Source of the DNA: Blepharisma stoltei
Lineage: Eukaryota; Ciliophora; Heterotrichea; Heterotrichida; Blepharismidae
DNA length: 64,000 nucleotides
Direction of reading: 5' to 3'
NCBI GenBank assembly: GCA_914767885.1
Contig: CAJZBQ010000035.1
Span: 620,001 to 684,000 of the forward strand
How positions within the stretch are numbered: the stretch's first letter is position 1; each line of letters opens with the position of its first letter. This document shows positions 45,501-56,341 of this stretch, piece after piece. The notes below the pieces were generated by a model. The model did not search any database. It had not been told where the DNA came from and saw only the letters and a program-made list of their open reading frames with translations. The translations under genes were made by a program, and so were the position numbers.

Positions 45501-48315
45501 TTTCTTGACACTGCAAGGCATTTTATTTTTTTTGTGTGTCCCAAAAGCTGGCCTTTCTCAGAGCCGATATTAAGGTCATATAAAACTATAGACCCATCTT
45601 CGCCACCAGTTATAAGTGTGCTAGAGTCATGAGTTGTGGCAAGAGACCACACAGTGTTTTTATGCTTCCTAAATACGTATTTCACTGGTCTTTCTTGGTT
45701 GCTTGATGGATCTCTATACTCAGTCACTGTAATTCTGTTTTCTGTATCTCCAGTAACATAATACTTCCCGTCAGGAGTACAGCAAACTGCTTTAACAGTC
45801 ACATTTGAAAGCTCATTTATACTGAAAGGCTCATAAGTGTCAATATTCCACATAATCATCTGTTTTTGTGACGTGCAAGTAATCAAGTAATTTTCGTCTT
45901 GTGTCAGTGTCATTGCATAAATTCCAGCCTCATGTAGAAGCTCTTTAACTTTGACTTTTTTAATTGGGTCCCAGATAATTGCTTTTTTATCATTTGCATT
46001 GGTGAAAATTAGGTCTCTTTTTTGAGAGTATAAGCAATTGTAAACGTTTTCTGTGTGGCCTGTTAATTTTCATTCGTTATCAAGATTTACTGGGACTTTT
46101 CATACGAGGATTCTGCAGTCTTCTGAAGTTGTGTAAATTGATCGTTGATCATCGCTATTTCCCCTTACTCCCCCCCCCCCCCTCCGTGAGCGAACAAAAC
46201 CATTAGAAAAATCGCCATTTTTTGACCAAAAACCACCCTCCGTGAGTGAACAAAAATTTTTTTAATAGAAAAAATTTTAATGAAAAAAAATTTTGATATA
46301 TAAGTGATAATTAGTATAATGAAATCTAGAGCTAATTCTGTTTAATTTTAAACAAATTGCGTTTTAAAACATAAATTTTGCAAATTAAATTAATATTTGC
46401 TTCCCAATTTTTGCAAATTAGGATTTTTTTAAATTTCGAAAAAAATATTTTTTATAAAATTTATATATAAATTGTTTTTAAAAAAAAAAATAACCCCCCT
46501 CCGTGAGCGAACAAAAATTTTTTTGTTCGCTCACGGAGGGGGGGGGGGGAGTTAGTAAGCAAAGGATTTAAATTTTTATTCGAGCTTTTATTAATGATCA
46601 ATTATCTGATATTCAAAGGCAATTTCTAATAATTTTATAATATGATGCTTTAAATATATATTGTTTCAAATATATAAAAAATAATTATCAAATATAAAAA
46701 AAATTATCAAATATAAAAAGCAATTATCAAATATATATAAATATATTTTTTGCTTTTTAGAAATTATTTTTTATAAAAACAGATGCTTTAATGTGTGCTC
46801 GTCAGGAGGAATAAGCATCATTGATTTGATCCAATTTTTGTGTCCTGTGTATACAATCTCTTTTCTATCGTGATCTAATGACCAAATTCTTACAGTTTTA
46901 TCATTGCTGGCCGTGATTACTACTTTTTCATAATTAAAATATGACGATGCTCTAATTTCTAGCCTCTCTGCAGAAAACTCATCGTTTGCATATTTTAATT
47001 ATGAGTTTTAGTTTCCTCTTGTAAAATTATCCTAGCTAAATAAGGCTAGAAAGAATCAGGTGGAATAACGGAACCTTAGGTAATCGAGCTTTACAGTAGG
47101 GTACATCCTATTCTAGCGGTAGAGACTGGGACCTTTAGTGTGCCTGAAGGATCCAAGTAGAGCCCAAACTCAAGACTGGCATCCTCATCTTGAAATAAGC
47201 TCAAGGTGGTCACACTTTAGCGGGCCAGAGGAAGATGGCGCGAATACCCCAGAGCGGTTTTGGAGATAGTCGTGGAAGCTGACAACCTATTAAAGGACGC
47301 TAAACTTAATAACCAACATTTTATTTGATTACAACTTTTTCATTATCTAAAAATTCAATACAAGACACTCTTGCTTCATGTCCTACTAACTGTCGCAATA
47401 AGCTCCAATTTTTGCAATCCCATATAAAGCAGCCTGCATCATTATCTCCAGCAGCTAGCATTGATTTTGACTTCGAAAATTTGATGCCCCATATACTATT
47501 TGTCGGTCCATCTAAAGTTTGTAAGACATTTTTATTTTTTAAGTCATACACAAACACTGTTCTGTCAGCGCCTCCAGTAGCAAGCCACTCTTCATCTTCA
47601 GAGACACTCATACACAGTGACCTATCATTGTGCTTATAAATAATTTCTGAGCTGCCATCACTTAGGTCCCAAATTCTGACACTTTTGTCATCACTACAAG
47701 TGTACATGGTTTTTTCATCACCTGAGAAAAAGATTTCACTGATTTTTCCTTCATGTCCTTGGTACTTTTTAACTAACTTAAAATCGCTTAGCCTGTATTT
47801 AAAAATTATTGCGTCTTTTCCCCCGACAAAAACATACTGATCATTGTTGAAAAGGGCCAGTGCGTAGAGGCCATTGTCAGACAGTTTCACATCATTGGTG
47901 ACTTCTTTGGTTAAGCGATTGCAGATCCCAAGCCTTCCTTCGACACTGCAGAAGACAAAAGAAGATTTGTCTTTGGTAAGTTGCAGACAGTTCCCTTTGA
48001 ATGGAATAGGAATTTCATCTGGCTTCATTCGCATTAGGTTTTTAAGGATGCTTTGGATGTCACTTCTGGAATCATTGGCAGGGAAAGAGGTGAAGAGATC
48101 GCCGATATTAGGATTTGCTTTGAGTTTTAGCTCGATGTCTTGACTAGTCGAAGAATTTGCGAGACTGCTAACTCTTTGGGAAAACCCATATTTTTTGCGT
48201 AAAATTTATAATAGTAATGAAATTTTTAACTAATCAGAACCTTTGAACAGGATTATTTTTTTTATCTCACGGAGGAGGGAGTAAGCAGAGGAACTTTGAG
48301 CTCCATATTAGCCAT
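42579..48315 (-). CDS. WD40-repeat / TRP-like ion channel fusion protein
   Basis: ATG at 48315 (MANMELKVP), stop at 42579. Five inserts (43116-43329, 44604-45273, 46168-46775, 46993-47323, 48172-48284) total 1936 nt; the remainder is 1267 codons. The first half carries about ten or more WD40 repeats, e.g. CSDDKSVRIWDLSDG, SNDKTVRIWSLD, SGSWDSTFKIWSINK, GGEDGSIVLYDLN. The second half is a six-helix ion-transport domain: VRWIMRLQGLIYGTYLLL..., YWSDPWNYLDLTRSF, a short pore segment GDFDTAGYST, and INPLIMLNLLISIMGDTYD, a TRP-box-like end. A coiled coil follows to the C-terminus. Probably a plasma- or ciliary-membrane cation channel; gating and ion are unknown. Confidence 0.88.
43116..43329. mobile_element. 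TA-bounded IES in the channel pore region
   Basis: TA at 43114-43115 and 43328-43329, AT-rich, 214 bp. Removal joins ASYLTISY to WSKDLGDFDTAGY. Confidence 0.85.
44604..45273. mobile_element. Composite IES with nested MITE
   Basis: TA at 44602-44603 and 45272-45273. The outer element has inverted ends TTGCTTACTC and GAGTAAGCAA; a complete MITE sits near its left edge. Removal restores TFDDLCLAVNCSPDDKTLYVV across a WD40 repeat. Confidence 0.85.
44613..45006 (+). mobile_element. Pogo-derived MITE nested in an IES
   Basis: TTA at 44610-44612 and 45004-45006, 391 bp. Very similar to the copy at 36476-36870, including the hairpin left end and the tandem right end. Confidence 0.93.
46168..46775. 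mobile_element. Composite IES: MITE plus 220-bp AT-rich segment
   Basis: TA at 46166-46167 and 46774-46775. A reverse-orientation MITE (46168-46554, TTA at 46165-46167 and 46552-46554) abuts an AT-rich stretch. Removing only the MITE leaves stops. Removing the whole segment restores LKHLFLRGNSDDQRSIYTTSED. Confidence 0.88.
46993..47323. mobile_element. TA-bounded IES with SINE-like core
   Basis: TA at 46991-46992 and 47322-47323, 331 bp. The core is GC-rich and shares GAGACTGG...CTTTAG...GTGCCTGA with the IES at 9001-9787. Removal restores EKVVIKYANDEFSAERL. Confidence 0.88.
48172..48284. mobile_element. Degenerate Pogo-derived MITE remnant
   Basis: TAA at 48169-48171 and 48282-48284. The right end retains CTCACGGAGGAGGGAG, while the left end is decayed and the interior mostly lost (110 bp). 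It lies eleven codons into the channel gene; removal gives KVPLLSSLANSSTSQ. Confidence 0.85.
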
Positions 48316-48982
48316 AATTTAATATAAATCCTATTAGAGCTTCATTAGTTATGGATAATTAGAAGCAGGCAGTCTTCAAGCAGGTATTTTTAACTGAATA
48401 ATTTTTTCTCAAAATTACGGTTATTTTTTTTTGAGTAAGGTCGCAGTTGAAAACCAAAAAAATATATTGGATTCATCAATCTAATAATGTATTTTGTGCT
48501 TCCCAGTCATAAAACATTGAGCTTAGTCAAATCATTTCATAAGTCTCTCTACTGAGCTGTTCTGGTGGTAAACGATATTAAAAAAACATAAATGGCAAAA
48601 GACCCAAAATAAAGTAATAATGCTAAGATGGACAGAATTTTTAATTACTTGAATTTTATTCAGATCACATACGCTTTAAATGAAGGATAGCTATATTATA
48701 AATGCTCAATTAGAAAGCTGTTTATACTTTTATATTCTTCTTATTGATAAGAAGTATTATTAAAGTTTTTATTATCAATTAGAAATCAGAATTTATTTAT
48801 ACGCACTTGGCTATGTATAATAGATATCTAAAAGCTGAAGTAAATCAAATTTAAAAAATATTTTTAAAGATTAAAGCTTATTTATGATATAGAATCTAAG
48901 ATTATCCATAAAAACACAATGAATTTTAAAAATAGAATTAGCGGCTGTATATTTAGATTTCATCATATAGTGAATAAATATT
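48316..48982. other. Intergenic region between divergent genes
   Basis: 667 bp, AT-rich, between the starts of the channel gene (minus) and the cysteine-rich gene (plus), so it holds both promoters. No element or motif recognised. Confidence 0.6.
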
Positions 48983-50371
48983 ATGATAAATATTCTCCTA
49001 TTAGGATCTTTTAGCTTTATACTTGCTAAAGACCTTTCTTTTTATCATAATTTAGTTGAAAACGATGTTGTAAGCTTAGCTGATCAAGCTGCAGCATGTC
49101 CTAAATACGTTTGTAAGACACCATCAATTTCTTTTAGTGAAGACACTTGCATTTACCTTGATATGCCTGCGTCAACTTATTACGCCCAGCCTTGCACAGA
49201 AAGTTCTTTATCTTGTCAGTCTGGTCCTGAAAATAACTCGACATGTAAAGCTCGACCTAGTATTTACTCAAGCGGCTTCCCAGGTGAAGGATGTCAGACC
49301 TCAGCAGACTGTGCTGTCGAAGACTATCAAGGATGCGTTAATTCTATATGCCAAGGGGCTCCAGAAAATGCTGCATGTGTATATACTTGGCAATGCAATC
49401 CAGGCCTTACATGTAATACCACCACAAATACATGCACTCCTCAGTTAAAAATTGGAGAAACAGGCTGCACTTTACTAACAGATTGTGTGAATAACGCAGC
49501 TTGCAATATAACACATAACGTTGGGACTTGCTTTGAGCTAGGCTCTTTTGAGCCTCATGATTTTGTGAGCGATTGCAGCTTAAGTAATGGTGTATCAGGG
49601 ACTAGCAACTTATGCTCTTCGTGGAGCTGTGAGGTGACTAATAATGCACATTTTCGATGCTTACTTCTCATCAGGGAGATTTTTATAAAACTCGGAGCAA
49701 ATTGCTGGATTAATTTATAAAATTATATTTTTAAACAAAGCTGTCTAAATTTGTAGAAAAAAAAAAAAACTATATAAAATTACCTCCTATATACAAAATT
49801 ATTCGTTTTAAAATATTTTCAAATTTAATGGCTTTCAAAAAAAAAACCTTCTCAATATGTCTTACTCATTAATATATGAGAGTTAGATCCTGTAAAATCA
49901 AACCAGCAGCTGCCAGTTAAATGCACAGCCACAGGAAGTTCTGGATGCGCCTCTAGTAAAGATGAATTTTCAGGAATTCAAGTCCCAGGTGATTGTGAAT
50001 GTGGTTATAACCCTGAAGGAGATTCTTATTGTGCATTATTCCCTGGTGACCCTCAATATCAAGCGTTTATCAAGCAATCTAATAAATGGTTTCAAAGCAA
50101 AGGCATTTTCTCGTGCAACACAGCTGCAAGATTCCATTTCCTTTGTATGAAGACTCACTGGGACTCAGATAATTATAACAAGTACGTTTACTATAATTAT
50201 TTGATTGAAGATTATCCTTTAATGCAGTCAAGCCTAAGTTGTGTGTTAGACACCATGCTGGAACCATATGCTGAGGCAAAAAAGAGCTACAATGCTGGCG
50301 ATGATGATAGTTCAGATGCTAGCCATATCAAGCTTTTAGCAGCATTTGCGTTGGCTTTTGCTGCTTTTTAA
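48983..50371 (+). CDS. Secreted or GPI-anchored cysteine-rich protein
   Basis: ATG at 48983, TAA ending at 50371; after removal of an IES (49664-49885) the product is 388 aa. The N-terminal signal peptide is MINILLLGSFSFILA. The body is Cys-rich with repeated disulfide-type modules (CQTSADC..DYQGCVNSICQG, CVYTWQCNPGLTCN, CECGYNPEGDSYC) and N-glycosylation sites. The end, DDSSDASHIKLLAAFALAFAAF-like, is a short hydrophobic tail after small polar residues, as in GPI-anchor signals. Such dickkopf/EGF-like Cys patterns are frequent in ciliate surface proteins. No specific function can be assigned. Confidence 0.85.
49664..49885. mobile_element. TA-bounded IES (222 bp)
   Basis: TTA at 49661-49663 and 49883-49885; ends CTTCTCAT and ATGAGAG are inverted. 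Removal joins HFRCL to DPVKSNQQLPVKC in frame. Confidence 0.88.
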
Positions 50372-50646
50372 AAGATAATTCAATTAAAAATTTGAATTTA
50401 TTCCGGCTTAAACACTATAAATAAATATCTAAGACCTTGAAGCCAAGAATATTTGAGAATTCAAGCTTTAACGATTTCAAATAAAAAATTTTATAAAAAT
50501 ATTCTCCAATTGATAAGTAGTGATGTGGTCGTTTATTCGCAAGTATTATAAAAATTTTCATAAATATTAATTATATATATTTTATGATTTTCTTTGGTCC
50601 AGTTTAATGAAACGTATTATTTCTAATTTATCCTTTAAGATATTAA

Positions 50647-53605
50647 ATGGAATCATCATCTAGCTCTGGCTCTTCAAATAATGATTCTAGTGATGTAGAA
50701 CCGCTTGACCCTAGCTATTTTGCTAATGCTAACCAAAGTATAAAAAATGAGCAAATCCCCAAGCCAAGTCTTCAAAATCGAAAAAATTCTCAAAAATTAA
50801 GCAGTTCTTCATCAAGCCCGTCCAGCCTTATAATCAAAAATAATAAAAACCCCAGCAAAGAGCATGATGCACAGCAACAAAAAATTCCTCAAGTGAATCT
50901 TGATGCAGTTGGAATGAGCGAATCTGATAAAGACATCGATAATCTTCAAAAACAGTCTTATGTCCTTAAATTAAGTATGCTACCAGCTCAGCCAATTCCT
51001 GCAAGAAAATTAGACTCCCCAAATGATGATCCAATTTTTGCAAAAAATAAGAGCAATCAAAATTATTCAATTGAATTTAAGGCAAATAAAAATATAAAGC
51101 AGGAAAGTGAGCTAGTAAATATTGAAGAGGGAAAAAGCAAGGGAAAAGGAGAAGAAAAATTGTGAAATGTCAAAAATGCTGAAACAGAGGATAAAAAGAA
51201 AAATAGAGAAATAAGGGTTGAAGAGATCAAAATTCTGGAAGAAATTTCTGGAGTAAAAGATCATGAGACTGCTCAAAAGAAAAAAGATAATGTTAAGCTC
51301 TTTGCAGCTAAAGCAAAAGAACAACAAGAAGAGGAAAAAGCTAATGTAGGTACAACTGAGCCTTTAAAGTCGTCAGAAATAGTAAAAAATCTGAATATCC
51401 AGCCAAAAATTCCAAAAAAAAAATCCCCGAAAGAGAGAGATTCAGTCTCATCTATTGACAGTAGACCTTCTGTTAGAGGTAAAAAACAAGATTTTAAGTT
51501 TGATTTCCCAAAAGATTCAGAAATTTCAAACCAAGACAAACCTAAGTCTTCCACAAACCCAAACAAAAACCAGAAAGCAACTTTATCACAAAAGTACAAA
51601 AATTTAGACAGTTCTATTTCCTCATCTTCTTCATCTTCTGATGAAGATTCACAAAAAGAAATAAAAGTTCTTGTAAAGAAACCCGAAAAATCTCAACTAA
51701 ATTTAGAAATCAAAAGCAATTCTCCTCTATTTAAGTTAAATGCAGAAAAGAAAAAAGAAAGCCCAAAGATTGAAGTTTCTATAAATTAAATTATGATGCC
51801 TTGTTTTAAATCGGCAGAGATTTTCACCTCTGCAAGCTCACAGCTTGGTGATCGCTATGGGCTGAACCGATTCTTGCCTTAGGCTACGTCGTACCCTACT
51901 TGCTCCCAGGGAATCAGTTCGCTAAGGACTTGGAGCCTGAGGATTGACTCTCAGTTTTATGCTGAGAACATGCTATTTTTAGAGTCCCTAATTCGAGTAG
52001 AGATTATACCTACTCGGAACAGTGACCGACTAACTCCATGTCAGGAGGAAAATCCAATATCCCAGGCATCACAGAAAAACTTCTGCCCAAATACATTAAA
52101 AATTGCATCAAGAGGTCGGACCATATTATATATGAAGTTTCTATTAAAAATGAACCTGAGCCTGAAACAATTGACAAAAAAATTCCTGAGCTTCCTTCAG
52201 CAGTCCAAGTTGCTAGAAAATTAAAAAATAACCCCAGTGATTTGCAAAACCAAGAAGTCAAGCCTATAGATCCACAACTAGAGCCACCAGTGGAAAGATT
52301 TCATAAAGAAATTGGATTAAGTATACCAAAAAATCGTGAAGAAGAAAGTGTTAATGCTGATACTGAAGAAATAAAATGCTACACATTTGACGATGCTCTA
52401 TCCATATTCAAAAATCTAAAACTCCCTAAAAGCCCCGCATACATTAAAATGGCGACACACGTCAAGTTGCCCTTTTGGTCTAGACTTTATGGCCACAGCG
52501 AATTGGAGCTGAAAATCAAATGCAAGCTCAAGATGTGTGTATCTGGGTAGGTTTTGGCTGCTTTCTTGTGATTGGAAATGGAGGCGCTCAGCAAAGTCCT
52601 TTGGATCCGAGGACCCATAGGCATTCCTCTACCGAGAAAATATGAACTTCTGCCCAGGCCACATAAGTTTTTTTCCCTATAGCTGTCGAAGAAAGGCACT
52701 TTGACGCCCGATAGACTCCAAGGAGTTGGTCCTTGGAATCTAGTCCAATCGCCCGTAGCAGGACGCAGAATCCATTATCCGCCCACTCAAGGCTGAGCAT
52801 CGAGGAGGAGACAGAAGGTACCGGAAGGACACTAGTAAGAGGGATAGACCCTCTGGGATGGAGTCGAAAGCGGGTGAACTCCGTACGGGAGGTCTTTGGT
52901 GACTGCGTCACCAATATGGCTAACGCCTAACTTTAAATAATCCTAATCTCTAAAAGCTCCTCAAGAGTAATGATAAAGCCAAGCTTTTTTGCTAGATTAT
53001 GTGGGTGTTGTGGGAAAAGCAATGTTAAGCTTACAAAAGAGCAAGCAGAAGACTGTGACAAAATCATCAGTTTTTCTGAGACGATTTTTAGAATGTCCCA
53101 AGCATTCCATAAAAGTTTACTATTAAGTGTTTATTGCAGCATCACAAATGAAACCTCCTGGCCTCATTCCTTCAAAAAAATCGGAATTTCTAACTTTGAT
53201 AAAGAAACCAAACTCAGAGGCATCCCACAATTTTTGATATTTATGCTATTTTTGACCAATTTTTTTACGAAATCAACCAAAGAAATGCTTGAGGCTTCAA
53301 AAGATAAAGAAAAAGGGTTTCCTTTTGCGCCTTGCCTTTTAAAGCTAGGAGAAATCGCTATAAAAGTGCTAAAGGCAAACAAACTCAATAAATTCATAAA
53401 ATCAAACAACAAAACATTTGAAGTTATTTTTTTCTTTTATATAGGGATTGTTCATTACTGATATAAAAACTTCACCCAAAATAATTCAAATATGAGCCAA
53501 TTTGATATGATTTATAATAAGACGTTAAAAAAAGCAATGGGAGGTCCAAATGACCTTATATTGTCAGCAAGATCGACTTTTGCAAAACAAAGTAAGAATA
53601 TATAA
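50647..53605 (+). CDS. ELMO-domain protein with long disordered N-terminus
   Basis: ATG at 50647 (MESSSSSGSSNND), TAA at 53603-53605. Removing an IES (51782-52032) and a SINE (52437-52960) leaves 728 codons. Residues 1-380 are low-complexity, Ser/Lys/Glu-rich. The C-terminal part has a CCG motif (RLCGCCGKS) followed by an ELMO/CED-12-like domain: SWPHSFKKIGISNFDKETKL, RGIPQFLIFMLFL, and FPFAPCLLKLGEIAIKVL. ELMO-domain proteins act as GTPase-activating or exchange partners for Arf/Rac-type GTPases (family knowledge). The join between the two halves rests on frame only; they could be separate genes, but no stop or start intervenes once inserts are removed. Confidence 0.8.
51782..52032. mobile_element. 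TA-bounded IES, right boundary uncertain
   Basis: TA at 51780-51781 and 52031-52032. Removal gives IEVSNSMSGGKSNIPGITEK, and the following codons look coding. An alternative right end at 52142-52143 lies in a near-repeat of TGAAGTTTCTAT and also stays in frame but would delete 37 codons. The core is GC-rich and SINE-like. Confidence 0.7.
52437..52960 (+). mobile_element. SINE-like retroposon in coding sequence
   Basis: TSD CTAAAAGCCCC (52426-52436) and CTAAAAGCTCC (52950-52960). The body starts ACATTAAAATGGCGAC and resembles the SINE at 33081-33652 in reverse. Removal joins KNLKLPKS to SSRVMIKPSFFARL in frame. Confidence 0.88.
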
Positions 53606-53616
53606 ATAAAAATTAA

Positions 53617-54381
53617 TTAATTAGTCTGACTTCTCCCCAAGGTACTTGAACTTGGAGAGCGATTTCTGATTGAAATCAATAAATTACGAACTGATTGTCC
53701 TTTTTGTTTATTAGTAGGACTAATAGATTTAGCTTTGACGTTAATAAAGACGTTTGAATGATGACGGTGCGGCTTTATGTCTTTTGGATGGGAATAAGAA
53801 ATTTTGGGGTCGTTGCCGGATTTGAATTTTTCTTGGGTATTTTGCCAAGTCATAGTAGAAACCACAGTTATAGGAGTATTTTCTATTGAAACTGGACTCG
53901 ATTCTGTGTTTGTATAGTAGCGATTTAATTTTCCATAAAAATCACTTGACCTGATTATCATTGGATTTTGACTTTTTGCTCAGTTTTTCTCATTTTTCGA
54001 TGGTGATGGAGTGTCGTCTCCATATTCGGACTCTTGAGTTATCGTTCTAATCGGAATCAAACTGATAGACCTTACTTTTAATTGCTGATTTGTGCTATCA
54101 TTTTCTTCAGCATTAAAATTCAAGCTGATCTTTTTCATGAGTTTTTCTTTTGTCGCACTCATAATTGTAATTGCTCGGTTATTTTTCCTTACCATTTCAG
54201 TAGCTTTTATAATTGCAAACGGATTAGGATTCACATCTTGTTTAATAAGTAGTTTTTCTTTTGCAGCCACATTTATTTTTACAATAGACCGGCGTGGAGA
54301 CCTCTCTTGAGTCTTTTGGTCACTTATATTTGAATCTAAAGATTTATTGAACTCTTGGCTACCAAAAATTTCATCATTCAT
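53617..54381 (-). CDS. Unrecognised Ser/Lys-rich protein
   Basis: ATG at 54381, stop at 53617, 254 aa, one in-frame TGA read as Trp (KNWAKSQ). No inserts. Low-complexity and charged, with motifs such as SATKEKLMKK and SPSSSTLGRS that look phosphorylatable. Its stop is 11 bp from the stop of the convergent ELMO gene, and its start is 11 bp from the end of the next minus-strand gene. No family recognised. Confidence 0.75.
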
Positions 54382-54392
54382 TTTATTAAAAT

Positions 54393-55034
54393 TTAATTAT
54401 CTAATTTTTTTAACTTTTCATTAATTCTCCCAATTAATATCGACACATTGAGATTCCCATGATGGATTTTTTTCATGACTCCTACGATTTCTTTAATCAC
54501 GTCTTCCCTCAGCTTGCATTCTTCGTCTGACATTTTTACAGCTTCCCCATTCATATTTCTCATTTTTTCTTCTAAATCTTTCAAATTATTTAGTTTTTTA
54601 GCTAAATTTATAATGTAAATTAAATTTGATCGGTCTGATATAGGGAGCTGGCTTTCTGCTCTTTGGCAAATTTTTTCTCATTCTTCGATAGTGGGCTTTG
54701 GGAAGACTTGACGGTCGTCTCAGACTTTTAGGACTTTTCGTATGTCTTGGATCTGTGTAGGATTTGTAGCGGAAATGGTGAAGGCTCGTGGTAATGCGAA
54801 GTTGAACATAGATTTTAAGGTTTCGTTGTGGGATTGCTGGATTATATCATTTGCGAGAAATAAAAAGGCAATTTTTTGAGAGCTTGTTTCTAAGGATTTT
54901 GATCATGCGTCGACTATGCTTTGAGTTTTAGAAGGGTTTGAGGTAAGAAACTCTTGACACCAACGAGAAGCAGTGTGAATTTTTTCTTGTGTGGGGTCTA
55001 AGTGCTCCAGGAGATCTTTGAATTCCTGAATCAT
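54393..55034 (-). CDS. CID-domain protein, RPRD1/Rtt103-like
   Basis: ATG at 55034 (MIQEFKDLLEHL), stop at 54393, 213 aa. Residues 1-130 match a CTD-interaction domain: IHTASRWCQEFL, SIVDAWSKSLETS, KIAFLFLANDIIQQS, and IRKVLKVWDDRQVFP. The C-terminal part is coiled coil, as in RPRD1/CREPT proteins. Such proteins bind the phosphorylated tail of RNA polymerase II and act in transcription termination or CTD dephosphorylation. Trp is encoded by TGA in DAWSK, KVWDD and EEWEK. No inserts. Confidence 0.88.
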
Positions 55035-55239
55035 AAATATTATAAGTCTAGGGGGACTAAGGTATTTATTTTATATTAAATTTTGATAATAAAATATCTG
55101 AATTGTCTACCCCTGCTTATACAAATAATAAATTTTATTTTTTTTAGCATTGGCTACGCATATTATATAATTTTAAATTCTTTAATATTATTTTATTTAA
55201 AATTCAATGATACAGAGTTAGATAGATAGTTGTAAAAGT

Positions 55240-55515
55240 ATGGGAGGAAGGAATGCCAAAAAGAAAAAAGAAAAGCAAAAACAGCAGCAGCAACAGAAAA
55301 ATGCAAAAACTCAAGCAGTTAAAAAGCCAAAAATATTGAAAATAATAGAAGAGCCAGCTATTGTAGAAAAGACTGCAGGGGATGGTGGAACCCAAGGCAG
55401 TCCTTCAATCCCTATATATATGGATGAAGAAGGCGACATTGGAAATGAATTTTACATAGAATCGAATGGAATTCTGACAAAAGTGAGAGAAGAACTTTTA
55501 ATTAAAATAAGATAA
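55240..55515 (+). CDS. Small basic protein, unrecognised
   Basis: ATG at 55240, stop at 55513-55515, 91 aa. The start MGGRNAKKKKEKQKQQQQQK is highly basic and Gln-rich; the C-terminal half is acidic then neutral (IYMDEEGDIGNEFYIES). It lies 30 bp upstream of the GTPase gene on the same strand. Short and low-complexity, so it could be a chance frame, but coding composition and start favour a gene. Confidence 0.6.
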   Translation: MGGRNAKKKKEKQKQQQQQKNAKTQAVKKPKILKIIEEPAIVEKTAGDGGTQGSPSIPIYMDEEGDIGNEFYIESNGILTKVREELLIKIR

Positions 55516-55545
55516 CACCAAATATTTTACTTAAAATGAGTTATA

Positions 55546-56136
55546 ATGGATTATAGCTTCGATAATCAAGTCTTAGAACTATCAGATTTCACAAAATTAT
55601 TTGGCCATACCCCAGGCGCAGTATCATTATCCTTAAAAATTGCTTTAGTCGGATACCCAGCAACCGGAAAGACCACATTTTTACGCAAATTCACAGATCA
55701 AGTAACTCCACCCACACATATCCCTTCCTCAACCTTAGATCTTGCTTCAGAAGTAATTAGAATGCCAAATGGGCTAGTTGTTGAAGTTTTCCTTTATGAT
55801 GTTCCAGGACAAACTCAGTATATTGAGCTACCCAAATTATTCGCTAATAGATGCCATGGAGTTATTTATTTTTTTGCGCATCATTATGCATATAGCTTTA
55901 ATCGGCTTGAGTATTTATTGAAATTTACTGAAAAATATTTTCTTGGAAATTGCTATAAATTGATTGTTGGGAACCAATTTTCTAATAGAGAAAATGAAAT
56001 TCAACCGTATGAAGCTTATGAGTTTGCAGGACAAAAAGGGCTGGATTATATAAAAATTGATCTAGTCAATGACAGTAAAGTTGTAGATCAATGCATCGCT
56101 TATTTTATCTCAAAGTTTATCAAGGAAGAAAGCTAA
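55546..56136 (+). CDS. Rab-like small GTPase with atypical G4 motif
   Basis: ATG at 55546, stop at 56134-56136, 196 aa. G1 is GYPATGKTTF (P-loop), G3 is YDVPGQTQY, and G5 may be IKIDLVND. The expected G4 NKxD is replaced by VGNQFSNRE, so guanine specificity may be reduced. There is no C-terminal Cys for prenylation. This fits Rab-like or intraflagellar-type GTPases rather than a classical Rab. No inserts, no introns seen. Confidence 0.85.
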   Translation: MDYSFDNQVLELSDFTKLFGHTPGAVSLSLKIALVGYPATGKTTFLRKFTDQVTPPTHIPSSTLDLASEVIRMPNGLVVEVFLYDVPGQTQYIELPKLFANRCHGVIYFFAHHYAYSFNRLEYLLKFTEKYFLGNCYKLIVGNQFSNRENEIQPYEAYEFAGQKGLDYIKIDLVNDSKVVDQCIAYFISKFIKEES

Positions 56137-56341
56137 ATGGAAAATTGTTAATAAATCAATTGGAATTATATAAAATTCTTTATTTATACTTCAATATATT
56201 GAATTTCAAAAAATTCAAGTTTATAAATAAAGTCTTTTATACTTATTTATCAATAAATATGTGGAACATACTATGAATAAATAAGTTTTTATATAATATA
56301 AACTACATGTATTTTCATATAAATTTTATAATTTATAGTTA

